Source of the DNA: Brugia malayi
Taxonomy: Eukaryota > Nematoda > Chromadorea > Rhabditida > Onchocercidae
Length of the DNA stretch: 64,000 nucleotides
NCBI RefSeq assembly: GCF_000002995.4
Contig: NW_025062476.1
Span: forward strand, 8,926,501 to 8,990,500
Reading direction: 5' to 3'
Of this stretch, positions 12,512-23,277 are shown in pieces. Each line of letters begins with the position of its first letter. Position 1 is the stretch's first letter. The position numbers were made by a program, and so were the translations under genes. The notes under the pieces are model-generated. The model had not been told where the DNA came from, did no database searches, and worked only from the letters and a program-made list of their open reading frames with translations.

Positions 12512-14614
12512 ATGATGGTTTTATTGAATTTCTTATGGGGATATATTATATTTATGGTTCTTTTTTCCGTAACATTTGGTAGTTTATTATATGCTAAAAC
12601 AACGGATACGAGTGGAGGGTCGTACCAGGTAAGTTTGGCGGATATCTTTTTTTTGCAAAAGAATAAGAAATGATCATTTCTGCATAACTATCTCAAATAT
12701 TGTGCTATGACATGGAGACGAATATTTAGTGAAGATTAAGGTACATACAAAAAATTTTATATCAGTGCCTTCAAACGTATGTAAACAAATTCATGGTGCT
12801 GGAAAGTAAATATCGCTGATGAAGCTTATTGACCACAAACGAGGTAGCCGGAAGTGACACATTTAATAGTGAGGTTTTTGCTTGCTTTTGAAGTTTCCCA
12901 TTTAGAAATGGCTGATCTCTAATTCTTCTTGTAATATCTGCATTTTTGCTTGTACAAACTCAACTGCTTATTTTGCCGCCTTAGATTGTTTTGAGATTTG
13001 ATTTTTCATGTTCATTAAATTGCAAAGCTCTGCAGAAAAGCTGATCTTGCCGTTTCGTTGGGCAGTTGTTTTGCTTCTGGTATATTCTTGTCGTCATGTT
13101 TCCTTGGGCTCTTGCCACACATTCGAAAACATGAAGAACATATTCGGAATATGTGGATCTCGACAGTTGGTCACACCGATTCATCTTCATATATATTTTT
13201 AAATTCGGAATTGGTTGTCTTAATGATCTTTCTTCTAATACTTTTCCTTGAAGAGGTAGGTTCAATTTTTGAAATATTCTATATTTTTTGATGCCCTTAA
13301 CAAAAGTGCTCATTTTTGTATACTTACAAAACATCTGTTTTTACTGAGAATAAGCAACTAGTCAGTACCGTCAATAAATGAATATTTCCGTACCTCTAAC
13401 TCATGCTGTTTATGATTGTCAGCGATAATTCTAATTTAAGTGAGAGTGTTAATAAATACTTGCATTTCTCAGTAATATTAGTTATACTATATATAAATTC
13501 GTCAACTTAGATAGTTCACTTATTTCACAAATCTCTAGCGGAATGTAGGATCAAATGAAAAAAACTATTGATTGATTCTGTATATAAGTCTGCTCTGTCA
13601 ACTTCTAATGAAAGACATCTTTCTCTCCGGATTTTGATTAGTTTTTCCTGAATCAAAAATATGTTGGTAAAGATGTTTGGATTGTTAATTATATATTTAA
13701 GTTCAGTTTATTTTTGTCATAATTACGACTTAAATATGTGTAAGTTGTCACTTAAATATATATTTAAATTCTTTTTCTTGTTATGTGTAACATAGTTTTA
13801 AATATAAACGGTGTAATGCTTTGAATTAATTGCTAATTACTACAAAATTTGGTTTCAGAATTTATTTGCAGCTATTTTGAACCGAGTTCTACAGTCTGTT
13901 AACTGCTGTTATGATCCACGAAGTACTATGTTCATTTGGGTTAGGTGTTAGCTTAGCGCAACATTCTAGTAAGTTTCACATTCAAAGAATTGAATTATTT
14001 AGATTTGCCAAAATAAATTTAGATTTGCTTTTGTCTTTTTTTTTTGTCAGGTGAATGGCATAAGAGGGACTTTTTTTAATTTCGAAGCTTAATTGAAAAT
14101 TTAGAGCTGCAGGACAAATTTGAAGTAAATTATAATGGTAATATGAGAAATCATATTTATCAAAGCTATCAAAACTAATCTTTAATTAGAGGAAGATCTG
14201 TCATAAGTTTGAAGTGATGGAACTGTATGACAGATGCATCACTATATGAATCATCACCGTATGCTCTCTAAAAAAGGTATTATACCAGCTTTCTACAGTT
14301 TTCGTTTCTTTGTCTGTATTCGATCACTTAAAAGAAAAAAAAAAGAAAAAATACTGTTCTCAGATAAATTCCATAGAAACGTTCACACTATACTGCTGAT
14401 TCGATTTGTGTTAGAAGGATTCGCAGCTGGAGCTTTCATTTATGTTGCATGTGTGGAAATATTAAGTTCCGAAATGAGTGTTCATAATCATGGTACCAGA
14501 CAAGGCCTATTTAAAGCATTGGCTGTAATTATTAGTTTATTTACGTTCTTCTTTGTTAACATTATTTTCGGACAACGTTTGCATTATTCACTTCGTTATT
14601 TCAACATACTGTAA
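12512..14614 (+). pseudogene. ZIP (SLC39) family metal transporter, incomplete or decayed
   Basis: Four separate pieces carry ZIP signatures in the right order. Exon 12512-12628 encodes a first membrane helix (FLWGYIIFMVLFSVTFGS). Exon 13028-13255 gives TM2-TM3 (SLGSCFASGIFLSSCFLGLL, then ELVVLMIFLLILFLEE). About 13900-13970 gives TM4 (LLTAVMIHEVLCSFGLGVSL, with the metal-ligand His). The last piece, from about 14418 to the stop at 14614, gives TM7-TM8 (EGFAAGAFIYVACVEILSSE). ZIPs carry Zn or Fe into the cytosol across eight helices. I could not find an open exon for TM5-TM6. After the TM4 donor the next acceptor leads quickly to a stop. A His-rich stretch at 14234-14277 could splice in phase directly to EGFAAG. 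Either exons were missed, or the protein is shortened or dead. The family call is firm; functionality is not. Confidence 0.6.
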
Positions 14615-16197
14615 TCGAAATGATTTCGGTAATGCCTTCTTTGGAAACTACCCATTAATCGAGCTTTAGTATTTTTCAAGGAAATTTTTTGATTGTGGCT
14701 TATTTCTGCCCTAGGCTATCCGGCTAGCTACAATGAAGAGGGAACATTAGATCGAAGCTTTGAAGCTTTTCGACATATCAGCATGTGTAAAAACAAATTT
14801 AATAATTCTTTCTTACTGCCCTGCTTCATTGCGAAATAAAGTAGTTTCCCTTTCTTGATAGTTCAGATTGTTGACTTCTTTGTCTTCGATACCAGTAGAT
14901 TCTGGAATCTGTACTGGTTCTGTTCTGTGGGAGTTTTCGTGAAGTACTTTATTACTCAAACCTCAAATTTGGGTAATTAAACCATTAAAAATTATACAAC
15001 ATTACAATAACGAATTGATATACATAAATATAACTTAATTATAAAACATTTAAAGATATAAGCAAGCTAGACACTTCCTAACCGAGCCATACCAAAATAA
15101 GAAACTATAATGAGTCACTTTGTGAGGAAGAAAATTGGGAGGGATTTAATGGATGCTAAAGTTACAAAATAGATTAAAATGACTTAAAACAATAGTCTCT
15201 GTTCACTACGTCATAGCTTCGCCATTGTGGTGACAGCATGTCTCCTTCAGCAAGGAGCAGTTCGATTTTTATTAATTGTTATAATTCTTATCTGCACAAC
15301 TTCTCGTGATACAGTGATATTTCCTTATTTATGTGAGTTTTTATATGTACTTCATCACCTAAAGCAATCAGAAAATGATGTTGCGAGACTGTTTACTTGA
15401 TATAATAGGATTAAAAAATGAGATATTCTGGTAGTCTGAAGTTTTGGATGAGATTTTCAATTTCCCCTTAATTTTAGACTTTGAAATCAGGTCTCCGATA
15501 AGTTACTTTATAAAATTTTGCACATAAACTGCTGTTTTTTAACGTTTAGTTTCTATTAGTGAAAAATGATCTCGTAGTGACTTTTCTGAACCGCTAAGTT
15601 TGCACATGGCATAATGTACTAGTACGATTTTGGTTGTAATATCAATAGATTCTTGAAACTTTAATTCTGCAGTTTTCTTTTTAGTTTTTTTTTTTTTCTT
15701 TTAGTTTTGATTTGGTTTTCATAATATTCTTTTACATTGCACATCTGAAAAAAACTCCATTAAACTTTTTGTGTATTGCTGTTTACTGTTATTTGTTACT
15801 GGTGAATACTGCATTTAACCTAATTTAACCGAAGTTGTATATAATGAACGGTATTGAACACATCTTGGCAACGTAAAAAATACAACATGTACTTCTCCAT
15901 CTTTGACACTACTGAATCTTTATCATAATTCTTTTTTTTTAAAACTGTTGAGATAAAAGGATGAATTATTTTACATATTCCAGTTCTCATTTTTCGTATT
16001 GTTTGCAATATTCTTCGGATATTTCTTTTATTATGTACTATTTGTTTTTTTGCTCTATCGCTGATTATCAGCGCACTGAATATTCGTAGCTTTATCATAT
16101 GGTGTTCAAATGAATATTTCGTCGCAAATTAATTGCACCAGAATTTATGACTAGAAATCATGCATTGCACATAAAACTTTACAGAGTCCTCTTATTG
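14615..16197. other. Intergenic region before METTL4
   Basis: About 1.6 kb of AT-rich sequence. One reverse-strand open frame (15820-16098) lacks any family motif and is not accepted. A CTTTACAG site ending at 16184, 13 bases before the METTL4 ATG, looks like a spliced-leader trans-splice acceptor. Confidence 0.5.
14835..14840 (+). terminator. Possible polyadenylation signal after the ZIP-like gene
   Basis: AATAAA 221 bases after the last ZIP-like stop codon. Positional evidence only. Confidence 0.35.
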
Positions 16198-19100
16198 ATG
16201 AGTGTGTCTGCTTTTGAGAAGATAATCCGAGTACGGAGTGTTGATTTGGCAGTGCTCGATGAAAGTGCTTATTATGAAGCTATTTATGTCGGTAGCAGGT
16301 GAATATTGTAGAGAATTATAAATGGAAGTTGTTTTTGGATCTTGTTATCTTTATTTAGAATATTTCAGTGTACCAAATCGAAGATTCTATGCAATAGAAT
16401 CGCCGTTTCGAATGAATTCGCAAGTTTCACCTGGAAACGGTTCTTTTACAGACAAAAATAAGTCGAGGCGGAGACGAAAGCGTGGCGTATGTTCGAATAT
16501 CACTTGTAATTTAAACGACGTAAATTTTTGTTTTCTTTGCTTTTGGAACAACTTTTTCAGTTATATTTTCTTTTCTAGTTCTAAGGATAATTGAACAGCA
16601 GATTTGTTAAGCTTTATTCCCTTCTTTAAATATTTGTTTGCTGAACTTTTTTGTTATTTTTTATACCATTTTTTCGTTTTGTTCTATTTTAGAATTTTGT
16701 TCAGGTTAGTATAGTTTTGAAGAAGATATTAGAAAAGGCGGTTGTGATGGACGCATTTAGTAAAAATCATTGCGGACCTGCACAATGTTCTTCTTTCGAA
16801 ACATCAGTAAACTTCAATAATTATCTAACACGACAGTTAGTTCTCACTGCAACTTCAGTTCCTTGTCCGTTATCTCGTTATGGGAAGCAGTATTACTTTG
16901 CAAAGCAAAGCATTAAAGAAATATGTTTAAATCAAGAAGAAAGGTAATTTCAATGATCTTATGTTGGAAATTTGTGGAAGGAGAACTTAGCTTTTCTAGG
17001 AAATCTTCCGAAAATTTGTTGTTTACTTTGATGTTTGAAACATTTTTTTTTTGTAATACTGATATTGATATACACTGATAACACTGATATTTCACGTCAA
17101 TATTGCTCCTCCAAATATAATTCCAAATTTGTGGTAATTAATATTATTAATATTGTTTGGTCTTTATATATTGCTTTTCACAAGTTGTTTCAGCTTATCT
17201 ACTTATCCATGCTACTCTGGATTTTCTTCATCATTTGAAAATTTTATGGCTTCTTTTCTTAACATGCATTTGTTTAGAACTATTGATGATATTTCAAACG
17301 AACTCGTAATGTGGGTAAATGGTGGCCCGGAAGTTATTATAGTCAAATGCAAAGATGAAAAATTCATCTTACCCCCATTTTCTTCTTTCATCATTAACGA
17401 TGCATGTGTAGCAGAGGCACTGATCAGATGTGAGTTTTATTTGACGATCGTTCAATGTTTTCTCAAGAACGACAATCTTGTTTTCTTTCATTTTTGAAAA
17501 TGGTAAATCAAAATGCGATCTATTTATCTTGCACTTTAATGATTGCTAAGCAAATTCTTTCAAAAGGCTATGTTGAAAGTGATCGATTCCAAATATTCCC
17601 ATGTAATTGAGCATTTATTTCAGACGGGAAAAAATTTGATTTCATATTACTGGATCCACCTTGGGAGAATAAATCTGTTAAGAGGAAAACTGTGTAAGTA
17701 AAATAGATATTCCTGTAAATCTTGTAAATGTTTGTGAATTTTCCCAAGATTTCGAGACTAAAAGTAAGAAAATTTTTCATAAAAATGACTTCTAACAATA
17801 ATTTTAATGTTAATCTTACAGTTACCCAACTTATGGTGATCACAGGTGGATGTTGGATCTGTGTTTGCCAGAACTTTTAAAGGAATCAGGACTGTTGGCA
17901 ATATGGGTCACAAACAATGCGAAACACTTGAAATTTACAGATAATATGATCGAATATTTTGGTTTCGAAAAAATAGCAACTTGGAGATGGCTTAAAGTTA
18001 ATTTTACTGTCATGTCTTTCCATATTTCGTATTCTTGGAGTTTGATCGAAGGTTCTTTTTGATCATGACTCTTTTTGATATCGGATGTTTGAATGATACA
18101 TCTAAACTAATTTGAATCAGATTTTAAGTTTAATTAAAAATGTCGTCCGCACAAAGAGAAAAAAGTTTTCATCAGATTAAACTAGATTCACTTTAGATTG
18201 GGCGTTAAATTTTTGTCAGTTTAAGTTTAAAATTTGCTTCGCTTTTCGAATAATGTCTGATTCACAAACAAGATAGGTCATATTGCACTTTCTCTTTACA
18301 GCCAGACTTAAAGCGTGAGATATTGAAATTAACGCATTTTCTGCCATATATATTAATGCACACTTATTGGTTCTTTTCCTTGTGAAGATTTTCAATTAGT
18401 TTAATGCAATTTGTATGTTTTGCAAAATTTTAGGTGACAAACAGTGGTGAACCCGTTTACAATCTAAATAGCCAACATAAGCAACCTTTTGAAAACATTG
18501 TATTCGCCTCTTGCGTTGCTGCTCGCAGACACTATATGAATATCGCCAATGAATTTGCCCTAATCAGGCATATATTTCTGATTATCCACGAATAAAGATT
18601 AAAAAATAAAGAAATTAGTAAAATAAAGAAAAATCTAGTAAAGATTAGCATACCACCATCAACAGATATTCCTAAAAACTTTTGGCCGACAGAGAACATA
18701 CTAGCTTTCATTGGTCAAATATGGAAAAAGGAGCGAATTCTCATAATTCATAAATAAACAGATTGATATTCGGGTTTTGTCTTATAAGCTACTTAGAAAG
18801 TTACACCTCTTTCTCGAATGCCACTCTTATCAGCATGCGTGCTGTACTAAATACCTAAATTTTCTTTTGTGATATTTTTGACGACATCAGCCAAGCTGAA
18901 AAAGCTAAGTGGAGGAAGCGAAGTATAGCTGTATATAAATAGCGGAAGTGCGAACCTAAGTTTCTTTTTATCTTTACCAAATTAAGAATTTTCTATTGTT
19001 TCCATCTAACAGATGTACTAATTTAAGCATCGTAACTTTCTATTTTCCTTAATTTTCTTAACCCTTTTTAGTACTCCATCTGCAATTCATTCAAGGAAAC

Positions 19101-19246
19101 CACCATTGTTTCCAGTGCTACAAGCACTTGGAATTCTTGAAGAAACAGCGGAACAATTGGAATTATATGGCAGGTATCTGTTACCACGAACAATAACTGT
19201 TGGATTTGAAGCGGCTAAACTTCAGAATGAGCGATATTTTGTTTGA
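16198..19246 (+). CDS. damt-1: METTL4-type (MT-A70 family) N6-adenine methyltransferase, C. elegans DAMT-1 homologue
   Basis: Complete model of eight exons: 16198-16298, 16369-16486, 16693-16943, 17278-17429, 17624-17693, 17822-17996, 18434-18567 and 19072-19246. The product is 391 aa. MT-A70 proteins transfer methyl from SAM to the N6 of adenine. Human METTL4 acts on U2 snRNA m6Am. A DNA 6mA role for the worm protein is disputed. The C-terminal half has the catalytic motif DPPW at residues 218-221 (FDFILLDPPWENKSVKRK), then LLAIWVTNNAKHLKF, WRWLKVTNSGEPVYNL and SAIHSRKPPL. These match METTL4 in order. The N-terminal third is poorly conserved apart from a basic patch (KNKSRRRRKRG) that could be a nuclear localisation signal. 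The last intron seems to use a GC donor. That choice joins FALI to STPSAIHSRK, just as METTL4 has KLIVSVPCTLHSHKPP. Confidence 0.92.
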
Positions 19247-19674
19247 ATATACAGATAAGGTAAAAATTTTAATTCTGCCACGTGAGTAGCCGTGATTTAC
19301 AATATTGGCTGCGTTCTCTCTATGTACAAATAAGATGGCAAAATAGAAACAAATGATTTCTTGGTTAACTGAGAGTAAAAATTCACTTCGATCAAAATTA
19401 AACAAAAATAGATAGGGGTGTGTAATCAAAGTGCATGCATCTCGCAAATAATCTTGTTGGAAAAGTAACATGTATTTCATATAAAAATTCAAATACTTTC
19501 CAGAAAACAAATCATATGACAGGAATCTAACATCATACGAAGAAGGCCTTCCTTTCCTTAAAGCAGTTCTGGCGATAAACATTCAAATGATACTTACAAG
19601 GTTTTGTTTTGCTGATTACAACTATTTGCTCAATCCTTACACCACTTTTCAGATATCATTTGTTAGTTTTTAAA

Positions 19675-19699
19675 ATATATATATATATATATATATATA
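19675..19699. repeat. AT dinucleotide microsatellite
   Basis: Uninterrupted run of about 12 AT units in the flank downstream of METTL4. Confidence 0.9.
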
Positions 19700-20669
19700 A
19701 TTCCTAAATAAATATATAATATATTTATTCCAATATAATATATTTTGTATTCCGAAACATACTCATTTTTTATGCACTTATTTCCATCATATGCAGTAAT
19801 TAAACCCCATTATATTCATAGTTGTGACACATTAATTGATTTAACTGGTAACCGTAAAATTCCTTAAACTCTTCAGTAGATTCTACTGAAGTTCTTTTAG
19901 CCCAACATTAGCATCATATTTGATAAAAATACTTTTATAGTTCTGAGTGAAGATGTAACTACATTCGAGATGATTTCGTTTTTCACTGTTTACTCTGCAT
20001 TTTGTTAGAAAGGTTTTGGTTTTTATTTTCAACATTGCCAACAGATCCCTTATTTTTTTAAAATGGTTTTGCAAAAATCAATCGTCTTAATGTTGTTGGT
20101 TCCATATTTTTAATTTTTTTAAAACCGAATTCGGCAGGATCGGAATTTCCAGTGCACTTTATGTAGAGATGTTGTGAAAATCACTTTACGGTTGTATCAA
20201 ATTATTACTATGGTATATCATAATTGAAGTGATTTCTTCAACTAAAACGAATACCCAACAGTTGTGAAAGAATAGTTCCTACCATGTTTGGAAGTTTTTG
20301 AACTAATCCAGTAAGCTGACTAATTATTGGTTTCTTTTCACAGATTTATACAATAAAAAAGAAAAAAAAAACTTGGGATTCAGCAATTGCCAGCATCACA
20401 GCTGAAGCAGAAATCCTGTTGCGAGCATGTGCTTGAAGAACTCTCACAGTTTTTCAAAATTGGGTTTCATCTGAAACATTCCAGCAAGAAAAAAGAAAAA
20501 ATAAGGTGGGAGAAAAAGAATTGTGAAAATTTTCGTTTATTCAAATTACAACTTGTAATTCAAAATGCGTGAGCAACATACACTTCAATGTTGTGTCCTA
20601 CTTCCAGTGCGACTGCTTTGCACTAAATTGATCTTTCGTCTTTCTGTTGCGAAATGTTTTTTGTAATAT

Positions 20670-20785
20670 CATTAATAATTTAATTAATTAATTTAATAAT
20701 AATAGGATAATGGTAGTGAAAACGACAATGACAGCGGTAATAATGACGATAATGATAATAACAATAATAGTAATATAGTAATAGT
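20670..20785. repeat. Imperfect AAT/GAT-type trinucleotide tract
   Basis: Degenerate AAT, GAT and ACA triplets (AATAATAGGATAATGG and onward). Open frames across it are compositional and have no coding signature. Confidence 0.65.
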
Positions 20786-22547
20786 AACACGCGAATCTTC
20801 CCGCATGCAGTGTCGATTCATAAATAGTGCAGCATGTCCTTGTGAAATGTTACGCCACTGACGATTTATTGAATTATACATTCATTGAGCATTTTCCCCA
20901 AGTGATACGGCATAACATTTACGAAACTAAGCGTTTGAAAAGAGAAGTTGCATTTTGATTTCGACATCAGGATAACTTTATTTAGATAGCACATTTTTTG
21001 TTTTCACCTTCGTTCATAGTTCTCTGTTATGAATCGCAGTTCATTAATTACAAAAAGCCAGGAATCTGTTGCAAGGAGCATTCTATTCCCCCAAAATCTG
21101 TCCACTGGAAAAATCGCTTTATATAAGCTAAGGAGATCAACTTTTGTACTCGATTTAAAATAAAAATATTTGGTGTGAATAAGATGAAACTATTTTTTAA
21201 AACGAATCTTTAACATATGGAATTTGAGCTGTGAATCTGAAATCGAAGATAGTGCACTTTGCTTGGATTAATTTGCTATTCTAAAGAAGCTAACGACATT
21301 AATAATAGGATAAATACAAAGTGTACCTTATGGAATTTCTTTAGAAAACAGGTGAGAATGTGAAGACTAAGGGAATGAAATTTACTTCCAAATTATTCAA
21401 TTACTCATATTAACAGAAATAAAGGTTGCTACTATAAGTGCAGCTAAAAACAAACAAAAAAACAAGTTTCGCATAAATCTGGCGTCTTATAAGACCTTCA
21501 ATTTTCACTTGTATTTTAGTAAATTAACGGCGAAATTAGAAAAGTAGAACATATCAATTTCAATATTTCCAAATGAGGTACTGCCTCCTGAGCACATTGC
21601 GAAAAACAGAAATTAGGTTAGCTGATTCGTAGTAAGCTTAGCTGTCTGCAGAAGCATCATATGACGCAGAGCGAAATAATTAAAGAACGATGTCCGCCAA
21701 AGGAAGGAATCTTGGATCTTTCTCAGACGAGATGCAAATTTGAAGAACTAATGCTTGCTTTGTAAATGAAGCTCACAATGTACTTATGTAAAGAAATGGT
21801 ATATTGCGAAAATTTTTAGTAAGTTTTATAGTGGAGAGTTTAAAATATCTAACAGAATTTATATTATTGCTAAGGCTAAGGCAAACTGATTGGAGACAAC
21901 ACATTTAAAGTGGAGGCAGTAAAATCTTGAGAGAAATTTAATCCATACCTAATTAGATTAAAATTGTTCATGCGTGCGTCTCACATTTCTAGCCATGAAC
22001 AATATCATTACGAGAAATGGGTTTAAAAGTTATTCAAATTAATCTCTTGGGTCTGCACGGGAATATCATGAGCAGTTTTGAAAATTTGTATGGATGAGAG
22101 GAAGGAGGAACAGGGCAAAGAATAGTGTCAAATCAGTCGTATGACCTCCTTTTCGCAGTTATTGTAAATCTCCTCCCACATGCCATCATCAACATATCGC
22201 GCATTTTGTTTGGCTGACGATCAACTAGCATCTCTAAAATTTAAATCTTCAATTCTATGCAGAGAGAATTTGAGAATGTAGATTGGTCTCAAAAAGAATT
22301 GCTCTTCTTGTAGCATGCATATCTTAGCTTTTGACTAGACAACTCATAAATTTACTGGGACCAACCTAATTTGTAAGCTATAGGATAAAGTACCTTTTAG
22401 CATTTCTTTATATCTGTTCAAAATGTTAAGGGCAGTTGATAGAAGTATTCCTCCAAAAACTCAGTTTTGTGTTATTTTTAATCTCAAATTCTCGTATTTT
22501 GTATTTTACGGTTTTAATTTATTACAGAACATTTCCAGAAAGACAAC

Positions 22548-23218
22548 ATGGAAGCGATGTTCTCGTTGGTAGTTCTTTTGCTTTTCATCTCGCCTACTTG
22601 TTATGGAACTCTCGAAATTAGTGGTGACGAGGTGAGCTCAACTTGCTATCATTCAGTTATTTTTCTTATTTTTCAGAAGATTTTAACTAGTTCGCAGCAA
22701 CAACTCAATCAGAACACATTATGCTTTAATTCTCTACATAAGCAATGTTTTTTTCCGCGACTTTTAATTTAATGAATCGATTTACTGAATAAAATAGCAC
22801 TATGTTTTTATTCATCATCATGGGAGCGTGAATTTATGTTCCCATGTATACATTGAAAATCAAAATTTATTAAAGGACTGAAGGAAGTCACTTGACTGAA
22901 AATTTGCATTTAAAACAGCAAAGTCTTAAAACTCAAACTTCACAACAGTTGAATTGAACTGAGAAGATAACGAACAGTTTCAATTAGATTTCAAGATTCC
23001 CTCTCAATTAATACTTCAAAAAGTTCAACGGAAAGCTTCAATTTCAGCTGCTGCTAAAAACTCATGGCACTGTGCATACCAGACGTGTTCGTGACACAGA
23101 TAACAAAAATCTGGAAAAACATCACGTGGAACTACGACGCCCCGGAAAACAAGAACCGGTAAAGAGCATAAAAAAGCCGAGAAACATTCTCAAGAATAAG
23201 AAATACAAGACTTACTAG
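22548..23218 (+). CDS. Orphan secreted basic peptide with signal sequence
   Basis: Two exons in phase, 22548-22631 and 23048-23218, giving 84 aa. The first exon is a textbook signal peptide (MEAMFSLVVLLLFISPTCYG, likely cut after Gly20). It ends at a GAG|GTGAGC donor, and the second begins after ATTTCAG. The predicted mature chain of about 64 residues has no Cys and is rich in Lys, Arg and His. It has dibasic sites at RR 40-41 and RR 58-59 and several KK pairs towards the end (IKKPRNILKNKKYKTY). This recalls neuropeptide-like precursors, but no known family is recognised. A TTACAG site about 20 bases before the ATG may be a trans-splice acceptor, and an AATAAA follows at 23272-23277. The evidence is gene structure and signal peptide, not homology. 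Confidence 0.6.
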
Positions 23219-23271
23219 TTTTTCCAAATATTGATAACTCACTTCGCCAACTTATTGTTCAAAACAAAAGA

Positions 23272-23277
23272 AATAAA
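23272..23277 (+). terminator. Polyadenylation signal after the secreted peptide gene
   Basis: AATAAA 54 bases after the stop codon, at a normal distance for a nematode 3' UTR. Confidence 0.55.

Larger units (their letters stand above)
19247..22547. other. Gene-free AT-rich region
   Basis: About 3.3 kb between METTL4 and the secreted peptide gene. It contains an AT dinucleotide run, an AAT-like trinucleotide tract and a possible late AATAAA at 19707-19712. Several short open frames on both strands have no recognisable motif or splice context. No transposon or RNA gene is recognised. Confidence 0.5.

Noticed and set aside
13008..13202. Plus-strand open frame over the ZIP exon
   Set aside because: It is in a different frame from the one that gives SCFASGIFLSSCFLGLLPH; shadow of the real exon.
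12981..13334. 117-codon reverse-strand open frame
   Set aside because: It lies opposite the ZIP TM2-TM3 exon, which has clear family motifs on the plus strand.
20387..20572. 61-codon plus-strand frame with Lys-rich segment
   Set aside because: Isolated, compositionally biased, no splice or family evidence.
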